In this document: one piece after another, positions 48,596-57,089 of the stretch
Position numbering within the stretch: position 1 is the first letter of the stretch
Layout: each line of letters opens with the position of its first letter
Assembly: GCF_001467615.1 (NCBI RefSeq)
Contig: NZ_LNYA01000024.1
Coordinates: forward strand, 183,889 to 247,888
DNA: 64,000 nt
Source of the DNA: Legionella erythra
GTDB taxonomy: Bacteria > Pseudomonadota > Gammaproteobacteria > Legionellales > Legionellaceae
Direction: 5' to 3'
Notes under the pieces: generated by a model
Seen by the model: only the letters and a program-made list of their open reading frames with translations
Told to the model about the DNA's origin: nothing
Databases searched by the model: none
Made by a program: the position numbers and the translations under genes

Positions 48596-49135
48596 TTAGA
48601 GAATCACACAGGGCCAGCAGCGGTTTAAATCCTCACTCTTTTCTTTAAAAGCAAAGGAGGCTTCACTTAAACTCTGGGTTTTTTGCAATAAATCGCTTAT
48701 TTTTTCACCGCGCATATCCAGAGAATCCAATGCTTTGAGTGCGGCATCGCGGGTTTCATCGATTTCCTGTTGAAATTTCTGTATCTTGGGATCCAACGCC
48801 TTGTCCATGAATTGGCTTAAGTGTTGAGCCACTTCCGGAAGAGGGTACTTATGAAACAGTAAATTAAGAGTCAGGTTGCGTTGCTGTTCAAGACTCATGT
48901 CACTGTCACAGGCAACAGCCCAATAATTTCCGCCTAACTTGAGTCCGTAAACTCTCATCTCGCCAATGGTGTCGAAGAAGTATTTTCCTGGTTCCAAGGC
49001 CTCACCGATTTCTTCAAGCTTCGCTACATGCTTTTTTATTTGGTCTCCCATCAGGGAAAGCATGATTGGGTTCAATGGAATATGGAGCGTGGCGCGTTCA
49101 CCTTCAAAACGCGTAATGATGGCATAGCATTTCAT
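48596..49135 (-). CDS. Ykt6-like longin R-SNARE mimic with C-terminal CaaX box
   Basis: A 179-residue protein with the layout of eukaryotic Ykt6. Residues about 1-110 have longin character (MKCYAIITRFEGER start; GNYWAVACDSDMSLEQQRN). Residues 115-170 are an R-SNARE coiled coil: QQEIDETRDAALKALDSLDM, then RGEKISDLLQKT, with the zero-layer Arg at 142 in the xRGEKxxDL motif shared with Ykt6/VAMP. The chain ends NRCWPCVIL: Cys176-Val-Ile-Leu is a CaaX box (Leu favours geranylgeranyl) and Cys173 could be palmitoylated, like the CCAIM end of Ykt6. Predicted Dot/Icm effector acting on host membranes. It is followed directly by rdgB. Confidence 0.85.
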   Translation of the reverse strand: MKCYAIITRFEGERATLHIPLNPIMLSLMGDQIKKHVAKLEEIGEALEPGKYFFDTIGEMRVYGLKLGGNYWAVACDSDMSLEQQRNLTLNLLFHKYPLPEVAQHLSQFMDKALDPKIQKFQQEIDETRDAALKALDSLDMRGEKISDLLQKTQSLSEASFAFKEKSEDLNRCWPCVIL

Positions 49136-49211
49136 TCTGGCCCTCCCTGAGGTATTTTTTTCTAAATTATCATAAAAGCAAATAAATTGACAAAATGTTT
49201 AAAACGGATGA

Positions 49212-50108
49212 TTAGCCGAGAGGGGGTAAGACGTCAATGACGTTCAGGATGGTTTCCTGGTGCTGCTGGGTTTTGGAGCGGTTTGAAAACAATGTCCAGC
49301 GTCCGGCTTGAAATTCATTGATTTTTCCCTGAGAAAGCGAGACAAGGAGACTTAAGCCTGTGTAATGGGCAATGGCGTTGCCGATATCCCTTACTATTTT
49401 CCCAAGCCCACGGCAGGTTTGCATAATGGCTTGTTGCGAATGCAGCATGTCCCTTGCCGCGTTTTGATAACTGCTCAAAGGCTGTTGATCGTTGTTTAAA
49501 AACTGAAAAGTCATGTTCATCAATTCAAAGGCGATTTTCTGGATAATGCGTGCTTTCCTGAATGTGACTGTGGTGGTGTCTGCGGGTTCATTGGCATGGA
49601 ATGTGGTGTTGAAATCGTTACTATCAATAAGCCTTTTTTCGTAATGAATAATGGCCTTTTCAATCATCCCTTTTTGCGGTGGGTTCAGCACTTCAAGGAG
49701 TAATTTAGCCCCATAAAGCGAGAGCTTTTTAACCTCATTCATGATGCGATGACAATAGATTATTTTTTGCAGATTCATCAGGTTTTTGTATTGGTTTAAT
49801 GCCTCATGCCGCATGATGGGAAGTTTTCCCATAATGAATGCCACATCCAGGTGATTAAATGCTGTGGGGTGGCAATCGAGGGTCAATGCGCGTAAGGTGG
49901 TGTCGCCGGTAAGCTTGGCATATTGAGTGATGAACGCATGGAATACATCGGGATGTCGGCTGTGGCGAACGGCAAAATCAAACAAATAACCCTGTGTTGT
50001 CTGGTCCTGAGCTTCGAGTTCCTGCTGGCTGAGCTGCCTAATGTGTTTAATCGCCTCGTGGGTTTCATCGTGGATGAGGAGATGCTTGATTATTTCTGGT
50101 AAGGTCAT
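49212..50108 (-). CDS. Orphan helical protein, candidate effector
   Basis: A 298-residue, mainly helical soluble protein without a recognised domain. The start resembles helical-repeat proteins (LPEIIKHLLIHDETHEAIKH). The tail is polar (FSNRSKTQQHQETILNVI). It lies within a run of orphan genes beside the SNARE mimic. No catalytic motif seen. Confidence 0.6.
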   Translation of the reverse strand: MTLPEIIKHLLIHDETHEAIKHIRQLSQQELEAQDQTTQGYLFDFAVRHSRHPDVFHAFITQYAKLTGDTTLRALTLDCHPTAFNHLDVAFIMGKLPIMRHEALNQYKNLMNLQKIIYCHRIMNEVKKLSLYGAKLLLEVLNPPQKGMIEKAIIHYEKRLIDSNDFNTTFHANEPADTTTVTFRKARIIQKIAFELMNMTFQFLNNDQQPLSSYQNAARDMLHSQQAIMQTCRGLGKIVRDIGNAIAHYTGLSLLVSLSQGKINEFQAGRWTLFSNRSKTQQHQETILNVIDVLPPLG

Positions 50109-50283
50109 GGCGAGGAATTTGTTTATACGGATAGATATCGTAAAAGACAGCCGGGTAACATGGTTTGAACCTCCTCTTCAAGATGTTATTTGCTTAATTT
50201 CATGCAAAATTTAAGCGAATCAGTCACGCATTATACCTGGATTTTTTTCGACTTAAAGTAAAGTTTTATTGCTTAAATGCATG
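50109..50283. other. Intergenic, likely promoter region
   Basis: AT-rich sequence upstream of the 298-residue orphan. No gene or clear RNA structure recognised. Confidence 0.4.
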
Positions 50284-50766
50284 CTATTTATAGATTGCTT
50301 CCGGGGTGTTTTCCTGATCGGACAAATCCTCAAACTGCGGTTGTGCGAAATCCAGGCTCTCTTTTTCTTCCTCTTCGGCTGATAAGTCGTCATCCTCTTG
50401 CGGCGATTGGCCAATTGTTTCCGGTTTAACGTTTAATTGGCTGACTAACTGGCAGGGGGTGCCATTCATCGCCAAATCTTCCAGTTTATCCAGACTGGGA
50501 TCAGATTGCGGGGTGGGGTTATTGCCAGATGAGTCAGTTTTTAAAGTGACCAAACCAAAAATAAGCGAACCAATCCCCAGCAGGGCAGTCAGGCCGGCGC
50601 CAATCGCGCCGGCCACTGCGAATCCGATCAGGGGCAAGACGCTTGGCGGAGAGGGTGTGGGCTGGATGGGATTAAGGGATTTTTGCGATTGCTCAGCGGG
50701 TAATGCTTTTTTTAAGGCGTGACAGAGCATCGCTTTATCCACAGGATCTTCTAGATGATCAAACAT
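50284..50766 (-). CDS. Small membrane protein with E-rich tail, candidate effector
   Basis: A 160-residue protein. One long Gly/Ala-rich hydrophobic region (about 42-75, VLPLIGFAVAGAIGAGLTAL onward) probably forms a helical hairpin. A Pro-rich linker and an acidic C-terminus follow (EDDDLSAEEEEKESLDF near 120-140). A Glu block about 20-35 residues from the end is a known feature of Dot/Icm signals (E-block). Function unknown. Confidence 0.55.
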   Translation of the reverse strand: MFDHLEDPVDKAMLCHALKKALPAEQSQKSLNPIQPTPSPPSVLPLIGFAVAGAIGAGLTALLGIGSLIFGLVTLKTDSSGNNPTPQSDPSLDKLEDLAMNGTPCQLVSQLNVKPETIGQSPQEDDDLSAEEEEKESLDFAQPQFEDLSDQENTPEAIYK

Positions 50767-50799
50767 AATTAACGCTTTTGACCATTTCTTCTCGGCAAT

Positions 50800-52817
50800 C
50801 TACAGCGCCAGGAGTTGACGCCGGATCTCGATATGATCTTGCTGGGCGCGAAGGTATTCAAGCCAACCGATTTTTTCTTCATTGGCAGAAAGAGACGCCT
50901 CAGCCAGTAATGTTTCCGTGGGGGGGATTTCCAGGTATTTTACCCTGGCAGGAAGTTTGGATTGGAGTTCTTTATCTACATGAAAAAACAAGCCCCTGAT
51001 CTGGTGTTCTGCTTCCACCCAGTTTTTACTGGAGGCTAAAATGGCTTTAATGCGTCCCTGTAAAACGTCAATAGTCTCGGCTTCTTTGCAGAAGGCACGT
51101 GCCTGTTCTTCGATGATTAAATTTTTAATGGACAGTGTTGCATCGACCCAATCGGTTGGCGACTCATCATTCACCTGGTTTAGCCTTGCGGACAACCGGG
51201 TTTTTAATACGTCCGGAAACTGGTCAAGGTGTTGTTTAACAAAATGACAATAGGCGTTGGCCTTCAAGGCTTCATCCAGGGCGCTGACATGGGTAAAGAG
51301 GTCCATGTCAAGAATGGCTGCATTCAACGGCATGCTTTTTTGTTCTTCGGGGGGGAGGGCCTGAATGTAATTCCTTAGATCAATAGCGGCTTGAAGCCAG
51401 GTTTGTCCCTTCTCATGGCGATAGGCTTCATGCAGTTTTGCAATGATCTGTTGACGCTGGGCAGTCGATACCGACGTGGCCTGTGGATTGGATAGCAACT
51501 GGTGAATGAACAGGCAGTAAGCCTCGGCGGCAAAATAAGGTTCACTTCCTTCACTCACCGATTGGCGTATTTTATTACGAAAAAGGGAGGTCATGTAAGG
51601 GTTTTTGCCCACAAATGCCGTAGCCTGTCCGCGGTATTGCTGCCAAACTTCAAAGGGTAAGGTAACGGTTTTTTCTTCACCCCAGGTCATGATGTTCAGT
51701 TGCACATTTTGGTTTGCTTTGTCGTATTGGATTTGGTTAATTACAAAAAAGTGACCATCGAGTTTTTGCGCCAGTGCATTGGGCTTGCCGAGCTCCTCGG
51801 GGCTTGATTGCTCAAGGATAATCTGGGCCAATGTGCCCGTACCAAGAAAAGCCACGCTGCAGCCATCTGCCATCAACAATTATAATTGCTGGAAAGATTC
51901 TTCCGTGGATAAAGTCAGCCTATGCACATTGCTATAACCTGAGGCTTTCATCCAGCGCTTTAATTCCTTGGGCATGCTGACGCCAAAAATCTGTTTGATG
52001 AATTGCGGGCCTTCGGGGCGATAGGTATGTAGAATATTTTGTGAAGAACGGATGCCATTTAAGATAATATGGTCAGCATCGTGAATACCGTCATGACCGG
52101 TTTCCTCGGGTTTTTCAAAAATGGCGGTTTCAGTAATTTGAACTTAAAGTCACCGTGTTGTTTAAACAGGGTACTGAAATCAAATTCACCGTGAGTGGCC
52201 AATTGGTCGACCATTTTGACATACACCACGGGGTTCATAAGAGCAATATTATGAACAAAACTGTTCACGCCGCAGACCTGATCATTGCTTTGATTGATGT
52301 AGCGAGGCGATAAAACACGCAGCATTAATTGCACAGCCAGCTTGGGTCGCGAGAAATGAGCAAACATCAGGCCTTCATTTTCCCGGGCCAGAAAATTATC
52401 CGTCTGATAGGAAGTTTTTTCCCGATGGATTCGCCTCAGCAGTTCAAAAGAGAACCCCGGGTTTGGCTTGTCCTTATCCCCAAAAAAAATATCATCGACC
52501 AATTTGTCACCCACGAGATAGGCGATGGCTTACAGTTTTGTGGCGATAACAAATAATTGCGGGTTGCGTGGATGGTTCCATTGGGCGCTGGTACGCTCAA
52601 GCTCTTTTTTGTATTCGATTAGAATTTTTACAGCCAGTCTTTTAATCAGATCGGATTCTGACGCCTGACTGCCTTCTTCACGGATGGCAGAAATAGCGTC
52701 CAGGACTTGTAAATATTCTTCAAAATTTTGCGGCTTCCGGCCCTTGGGCGCATCGTCTGTGATCAATACGCGCTCATGAATACCACCTCTCAGGAATTGC
52801 TCTAGAATAAGGGTCAT
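50800..52817 (-). pseudogene. Broken cysteine-protease-like gene (three lesions)
   Basis: One gene of about 670 codons appears split. From 52817 the frame runs to TAA at 52530-52532, resumes in the same frame (VGDKLVDDIFFGDKDKPNPG) and contains NDQVCGVNSFVHNIALMNP. A frameshift between about 52060 and 52146 leads to another frame (EETGHDGIHDADHIILNGIR), which meets TAA at 51880-51882, and the same frame continues DGCSVAFLGTGTL, LDGHFFVINQI, MTWGEEKTVTLP. CGxN plus HFFVI/TWG looks like the Cys and His halves of a papain-like effector protease. The last 250 residues are helical repeats. The piece 50800-51879 could still be made from TTG 51879 or ATG 51873. Confidence 0.65.
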
Positions 52818-52847
52818 TTTTGCATATTAAAAAATCACATGTTTTAA

Positions 52848-53288
52848 TTATAGGGCAATATGGGGGTTCAGGGGCATGGCTTGCGTGAATAGTTTGGGTA
52901 AAATCTGTTGTCCTAAAATAGAGGCGAACTGATAACCGCTGTTTACATAATTGTCATCAAGCCAGACTAATTGATCGATTTCCTGCCCGGGTACAGGAAC
53001 ACCGTCAATAGTAACCCGATAAACGTGCATCACCAGCAGGGCCTCTTCATAAATCGCCTGGGCCTGAAAACGGCCAAAGGGAGTGGCAGAGCGCAATTCA
53101 ACCTGTAATTCTTCCTGCAATTCGCGCCGCAACGCCTCTTCATCCGTTTCCCCTGCCTCGACTTTTCCGCCCGGGACAATTAAATCCATTGGCGGTTTTC
53201 CGCGTTTATGCACGGCCAGTACACGATCATGCTCATCAAAAATCAAGGCGCCGGCTTTAATAATGGTGGGTTTAAGAACAGGATTCAT
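52848..53288 (-). CDS. Nudix hydrolase (MutT-like)
   Basis: A 146-residue protein with a complete Nudix box: GGKVEAGETDEEALRRELQE followed by ELQV (G-x5-E-x7-REL-x-EEL). Hydrolyses some nucleoside diphosphate linked to X; the substrate cannot be read from the sequence. The start overlaps the end of the upstream gene by 17 bases. Confidence 0.9.
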   Translation of the reverse strand: MNPVLKPTIIKAGALIFDEHDRVLAVHKRGKPPMDLIVPGGKVEAGETDEEALRRELQEELQVELRSATPFGRFQAQAIYEEALLVMHVYRVTIDGVPVPGQEIDQLVWLDDNYVNSGYQFASILGQQILPKLFTQAMPLNPHIAL

Positions 53289-54192
53289 CGTTTATTTCCT
53301 CCGTCGCTGAAGCAAGTTGTTTTAAAAGTGCCAGTGCAGGATTGCTGACTGCTCTGGGTGTGATAAAGACTCTGTGGCATTGTTCGCACGCATGCTTCTG
53401 ATGGGGTATGACAGCTAAGAGCGCCTGATCAAAATGGGGATGGTCACAATAAGGGCAATGGTAACTGTTCAAATAGTCTTGTAAAGAAGGCAGGGCTTGC
53501 TGAATTTGCAGGACCCGCACCATCTCAATATCCAGCAACCGACCCATCACCCGGACTTCACCATAGGTATTGTCGACGACGCGCTTGCCCTGACTGTCGT
53601 AAGCATGCACATGGATGGCGCTTTCTTCCTGACGCGTCGCTGTCCAAAGGATGGACGGATTGGAGCCCCAAATCTGAAATCCGCCGGGGTAGCGTTCAGC
53701 ATCGAGGCTGATTTTGCGCGCAGGGATAATCACCGGCCGTTTGATTTGCTCATCACCCAGATAGCGCTTAAATCGCATAATTGGATTGGCAGTGCACCGT
53801 AGTTCGCTTAGGGTGACCTGGCCGCAGAAACCGCAGTAGTGGTCAAAGGAAGGCATGACGGCGGCGAGGCCGATATCCAGTAATTCATGGCCGCAGTGGC
53901 AGCAATCCATACTCAGAATGGGGAAATTAAATATCGAGCTTAAGGTATAATGGACCGCGCTTTCTTCGGTTAGCAGCAGACGGCGGTTCTTCCAGCAGAT
54001 TTCCACTTCGGCAAATGACTGATCGATTTGTTTTTTGCCGGGATCGGTGAGGCGGGCATGCAAATGAACGCCGCGGTCGAAACCATGGGCATAACTGTCA
54101 AAGACAGCCGGCAATGCCCCCCAGGCTGCCACGCCGCCGGGAAAATCGTCGAGGTTGATTGACAGGGTGTTGGGTTGAGCCGCTTTGAACAT
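53272..54192 (-). CDS. Internally duplicated zinc-ribbon-like protein
   Basis: A 306-residue protein made of two similar halves of about 150 residues. Each half starts with INLDDFPGGVAAWGALPAVF or ISLDAERYPGGFQIWGSNPSIL, continues with a HVHAYDSQGK-type segment, and ends in a four-Cys site (CCHCGHELLDIGLAAVMP...CGFCG; CPYCDHPHFDQALLAVIP...CEQC). Each half therefore has a CxxC...CxxC metal site. Unknown function; no catalytic motif. It is in an operon with the Nudix gene. Confidence 0.7.
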   Translation of the reverse strand: MFKAAQPNTLSINLDDFPGGVAAWGALPAVFDSYAHGFDRGVHLHARLTDPGKKQIDQSFAEVEICWKNRRLLLTEESAVHYTLSSIFNFPILSMDCCHCGHELLDIGLAAVMPSFDHYCGFCGQVTLSELRCTANPIMRFKRYLGDEQIKRPVIIPARKISLDAERYPGGFQIWGSNPSILWTATRQEESAIHVHAYDSQGKRVVDNTYGEVRVMGRLLDIEMVRVLQIQQALPSLQDYLNSYHCPYCDHPHFDQALLAVIPHQKHACEQCHRVFITPRAVSNPALALLKQLASATEEINDESCS

Positions 54193-54398
54193 AGAGATAC
54201 CTTAATGAAATCCATTTAAAGTATCCCTCGCCCTAAGGACGGATTGTCGTTACAACTCGGGAAGGATCGAGAATAGTTGTAAACACCAGCCTCTGCGGGA
54301 GAGTTGATGCTAACGAAAACAGGGAAGCCTTGTCAATCCTCAAAAGGAGGGGCCGCAACAAAACGTTGTTTCCTTGCGGCTTAACAAAAACTCATGGG
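54193..54398. promoter_or_regulatory. Leader region with inverted repeats
   Basis: On the minus strand this is the leader of the duplicated zinc-ribbon gene. tacaact (54251-54257) can pair with agttgta (54275-54281), enclosing a smaller ctcg/cgag pairing alternative. A second inverted repeat gccgcaa (54352-54358) / ttgcggc (54374-54380) lies just after the stop of the small peptide gene and may terminate it. No known riboswitch consensus was recognised. Confidence 0.35.
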
Positions 54399-54581
54399 TT
54401 ATCTGTTGCGTTTATTGTTGAAATGTTCAATGATTCGATCGATGTTAGGGGGCGTCATCCTTTCAAAGCCTTCTCTAACGCGCGTGCCGAAACTGTTATC
54501 CTGGTTACCGCCAGAAACTTTATTCAAATCTTCTTTAGACAGTGTTTTGGATTTTTTCTTAGTCGTTTTGTGCTGTTTCAT
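54399..54581 (-). CDS. Small basic peptide with double-glycine leader motif
   Basis: A 60-residue peptide. The basic start MKQHKTTKKKSKTLSKEDLN is followed by KVSGGN: LSKEDLNKVSGG is the classic leader of bacteriocins and other peptides cut after Gly-Gly by peptidase-containing ABC transporters. The predicted core is about 35 residues (NQDNSFGTRVREGFERMTPP onward, ending NNKRNR), hydrophilic, without Cys. No cognate transporter or modifying enzyme is nearby. The ATG at 54581 has gaggt upstream; ATG 54593 is the alternative. Confidence 0.65.
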   Translation of the reverse strand: MKQHKTTKKKSKTLSKEDLNKVSGGNQDNSFGTRVREGFERMTPPNIDRIIEHFNNKRNR

Positions 54582-54634
54582 ACCTAACCTCATTTGCTAA
54601 AACCTGAATTAAGTATAGACAAAAAACTAATTGA

Positions 54635-55924
54635 TTATCTTTTTAACACAAACGAGCGATAGAGGCAGTGCCACAAGAGACCAAGAGCAATTAAACCCAA
54701 TCCGGATATTCCTATCGCAAGCGGCACCCAAAAGGTCAGGAACAAACAGGCAAAAAGCCCAATCCAGGCGATAATGGCAGGGTAACGGCGCTCAGTTTTG
54801 GGTAAGCGTAAGGCGGCCAGGTTGGTTATCGCATAATAAATCAGAACGGTGAACGCACTGAATGACCAGGTGGTTTTAACATTGCCAATGGCGACTAAAC
54901 CCAGAATACTGATGCCAATGCCAATGATGGCGGCGACTGGGGTCTGATGTTTGCCGGAAATCACAGCAAACCGTTTCGGCAGATCCTGCTGCCGCCCCAT
55001 GGCCAGGACAGTTCTCGACAGGCCAAGGATAAGGTTCAACAAAACACCGAGCATGGCTGTGCAGGCACCGACGATGACCACGATGGGTAAGCCCGGAATT
55101 GTCATGGTGTTGGCTGCCATCTCAAGCGGGGTAGGCCAATGCCGGGTTGCACTGGCCAATTGTTCCCACCCGGTTAAGCCAAGGGCGACTAAGGTTACCC
55201 ACACATAAAGCAAGGCGCTAAACAGCAAGGAGAGCATAATGGCTTTGGGGATGGTCGTGCGCGGTTGTTTCACTTCTTCACCCAAGGTCGCTAGACGGCC
55301 ATAACCCGTGTAAGCCACAAATATTAAGGCCGTTGCATAAAGAAAATCACCGGGATTGAGGGTGTCAGGTGTGAAAAAAGAATTTAAATATTTTCCATCT
55401 TGCTGAAGCAAATAAACACTGCCAGAAAGCGAAAAAAGCCCTAAAGAACAGAGGGTAATTGCAACAATTACGGTATTGGTCAGGTTGGTGCGCCGCATAC
55501 CACTGGCCGCGAGCAGAGTCAGCAGGGCGACGGTGATGGCGGCTACCGGGGTTATCGAGGCGAAAGGGAGGTGGAACAGATGCAGTAAATAAGCGGCAAA
55601 TCCTAAAGCTGCGGTCGCAGCGGAAGCGGTTTTAGCGCATAAAAACATCCATCCGGCGGTAAAACCCAGCGCCGGATGAAGATAGCGGTAACCGTAAGCA
55701 TAGGTTCCGCCGCTGACCGGATGGCTGGCTGCGAGCTGGGCACTGGACAACGCATTGCAACATGCAACGAGTGCGGCAAGCAGGATGGCAAAAATGACCC
55801 AGGGCCCGGTAACCCCTGCGGCGATGCCAATACTGACGAAGATACCGGTGCCAAGCATGGAACCAAGGCCTATCAGTGTCGCGCCAGTCAATCCGATTAC
55901 CCGCTGCAGGGGTTGATGTCCCAT
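54635..55924 (-). CDS. APC-superfamily amino acid permease
   Basis: A 429-residue inner-membrane transporter with about 12 helices. The helix 1 unwound motif GSMLGTGIFVSIG and the segments HPVSGGTYAYGYRYL and FVAYTGYGRLATLGEEVKQP (APC consensus) are clear. Closest in feel to the cationic amino acid/YhdG or YfnA groups; the substrate is not certain. Confidence 0.88.
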   Translation of the reverse strand: MGHQPLQRVIGLTGATLIGLGSMLGTGIFVSIGIAAGVTGPWVIFAILLAALVACCNALSSAQLAASHPVSGGTYAYGYRYLHPALGFTAGWMFLCAKTASAATAALGFAAYLLHLFHLPFASITPVAAITVALLTLLAASGMRRTNLTNTVIVAITLCSLGLFSLSGSVYLLQQDGKYLNSFFTPDTLNPGDFLYATALIFVAYTGYGRLATLGEEVKQPRTTIPKAIMLSLLFSALLYVWVTLVALGLTGWEQLASATRHWPTPLEMAANTMTIPGLPIVVIVGACTAMLGVLLNLILGLSRTVLAMGRQQDLPKRFAVISGKHQTPVAAIIGIGISILGLVAIGNVKTTWSFSAFTVLIYYAITNLAALRLPKTERRYPAIIAWIGLFACLFLTFWVPLAIGISGLGLIALGLLWHCLYRSFVLKR

Positions 55925-56021
55925 TTAAATTTTCAATCACGAGGAGAGTTGTTTAAGATAGCATTATTTCACACGAGCAGACCGTTGGTTGGCCAAAATT
56001 ACCCTCGTTATTCAGGTTCGA

Positions 56022-56915
56022 TTAGTGATGGCGCCGCAGAATGAAGTCAGCAATGCCTTTCACTTTACCGGTATTAACAGGTATTTTGGCTAAACAAGCC
56101 AGGGCCTGGTCATAAAAATGTCTTTCGGCTTTTTTGGCGTCATCAAGGCTGGTTATCACGGGATAGATGGGTTTATGCCGCTCCAAATCCTTTCCCTGGC
56201 ATTTTCCAAGCGTTTCTGTACTCGATTCTATGCCGATGATGTCATCATGAATTTGGAAGGCAATCCCTATCAGGAGACCAAACTCCCGCAGCAAATTTAA
56301 AATTTCCGCATCCTCTGTGGAGGACAATGCACCCAAAACCACAGCCGCACTGATTAAATCACCTGTTTTCATGCGGTAGATGGTTTCAAGATCACGGACG
56401 GTTGTCGGTGTCTGTAAAGCCAGCAGATCCAGCACTTCTCCCCCGACCATGCCGGCTGAGCCGATAGCCTGGGTGAGAGTAGCAATCATTTTCAACCCGT
56501 TTTCGGCTGTCAACTGGTTGTATTCAAACGCCAGATTGGCGAGCCTATTAAAGGCTAAGGTATGCAGGGCGTCACCGGCCAAAATGGCGACTGCTTCTCC
56601 ATAGACTTTATGGCAGGTGGGTTTACCACGGCGCAAATCATCATTGTCCAGGGCAGGCAGATCATCATGAATGAGGGAAAACGCATGGATCATTTCAATG
56701 GCAGCAGCCAATCCATCCAAAACGAGTTCATCCCCTTGAAAAAGCTCCCCGACTGAATAAACAAATGCCGCACGGATGCGTTTACCCCCATTTAATACCG
56801 AATAAGCCATTGCTTCATGAAGTATGGTCGGGTAAGTGTTTTGGCAGGGCAAATGACGTTCAAGCGCCAGATTAACTCTGTTTTGGCAGTCCATTAAGTA
56901 ACTTGTAATCGGCAA
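56022..56915 (-). CDS. ispA: Farnesyl diphosphate synthase (geranyltranstransferase)
   Basis: A 297-residue short-chain trans-isoprenyl diphosphate synthase. First Asp-rich motif DDLPALDNDDLRRGKPTCH and second FQIHDDIIG are intact; the first motif has the DDxxxxD form of bacterial IspA. It supplies FPP for undecaprenyl phosphate and quinones. dxs usually follows in some bacteria but is not present here. Confidence 0.93.
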   Translation of the reverse strand: MPITSYLMDCQNRVNLALERHLPCQNTYPTILHEAMAYSVLNGGKRIRAAFVYSVGELFQGDELVLDGLAAAIEMIHAFSLIHDDLPALDNDDLRRGKPTCHKVYGEAVAILAGDALHTLAFNRLANLAFEYNQLTAENGLKMIATLTQAIGSAGMVGGEVLDLLALQTPTTVRDLETIYRMKTGDLISAAVVLGALSSTEDAEILNLLREFGLLIGIAFQIHDDIIGIESSTETLGKCQGKDLERHKPIYPVITSLDDAKKAERHFYDQALACLAKIPVNTGKVKGIADFILRRHH

Positions 56916-57089
56916 GATAGATTACTCTCAGTCCAAATTATTAGTGTTATAGCCAATAGGAAAAAATAAATCAAATCGATTTAAAAATAACTATTTAGGC
57001 ACTTTACTTTCCCTTCATCGTTCTGTTGGCTACCATTTAATCAAGAGATGTCAGCTTATGATAAAAACATCACAGCAAGGACGGATTAA

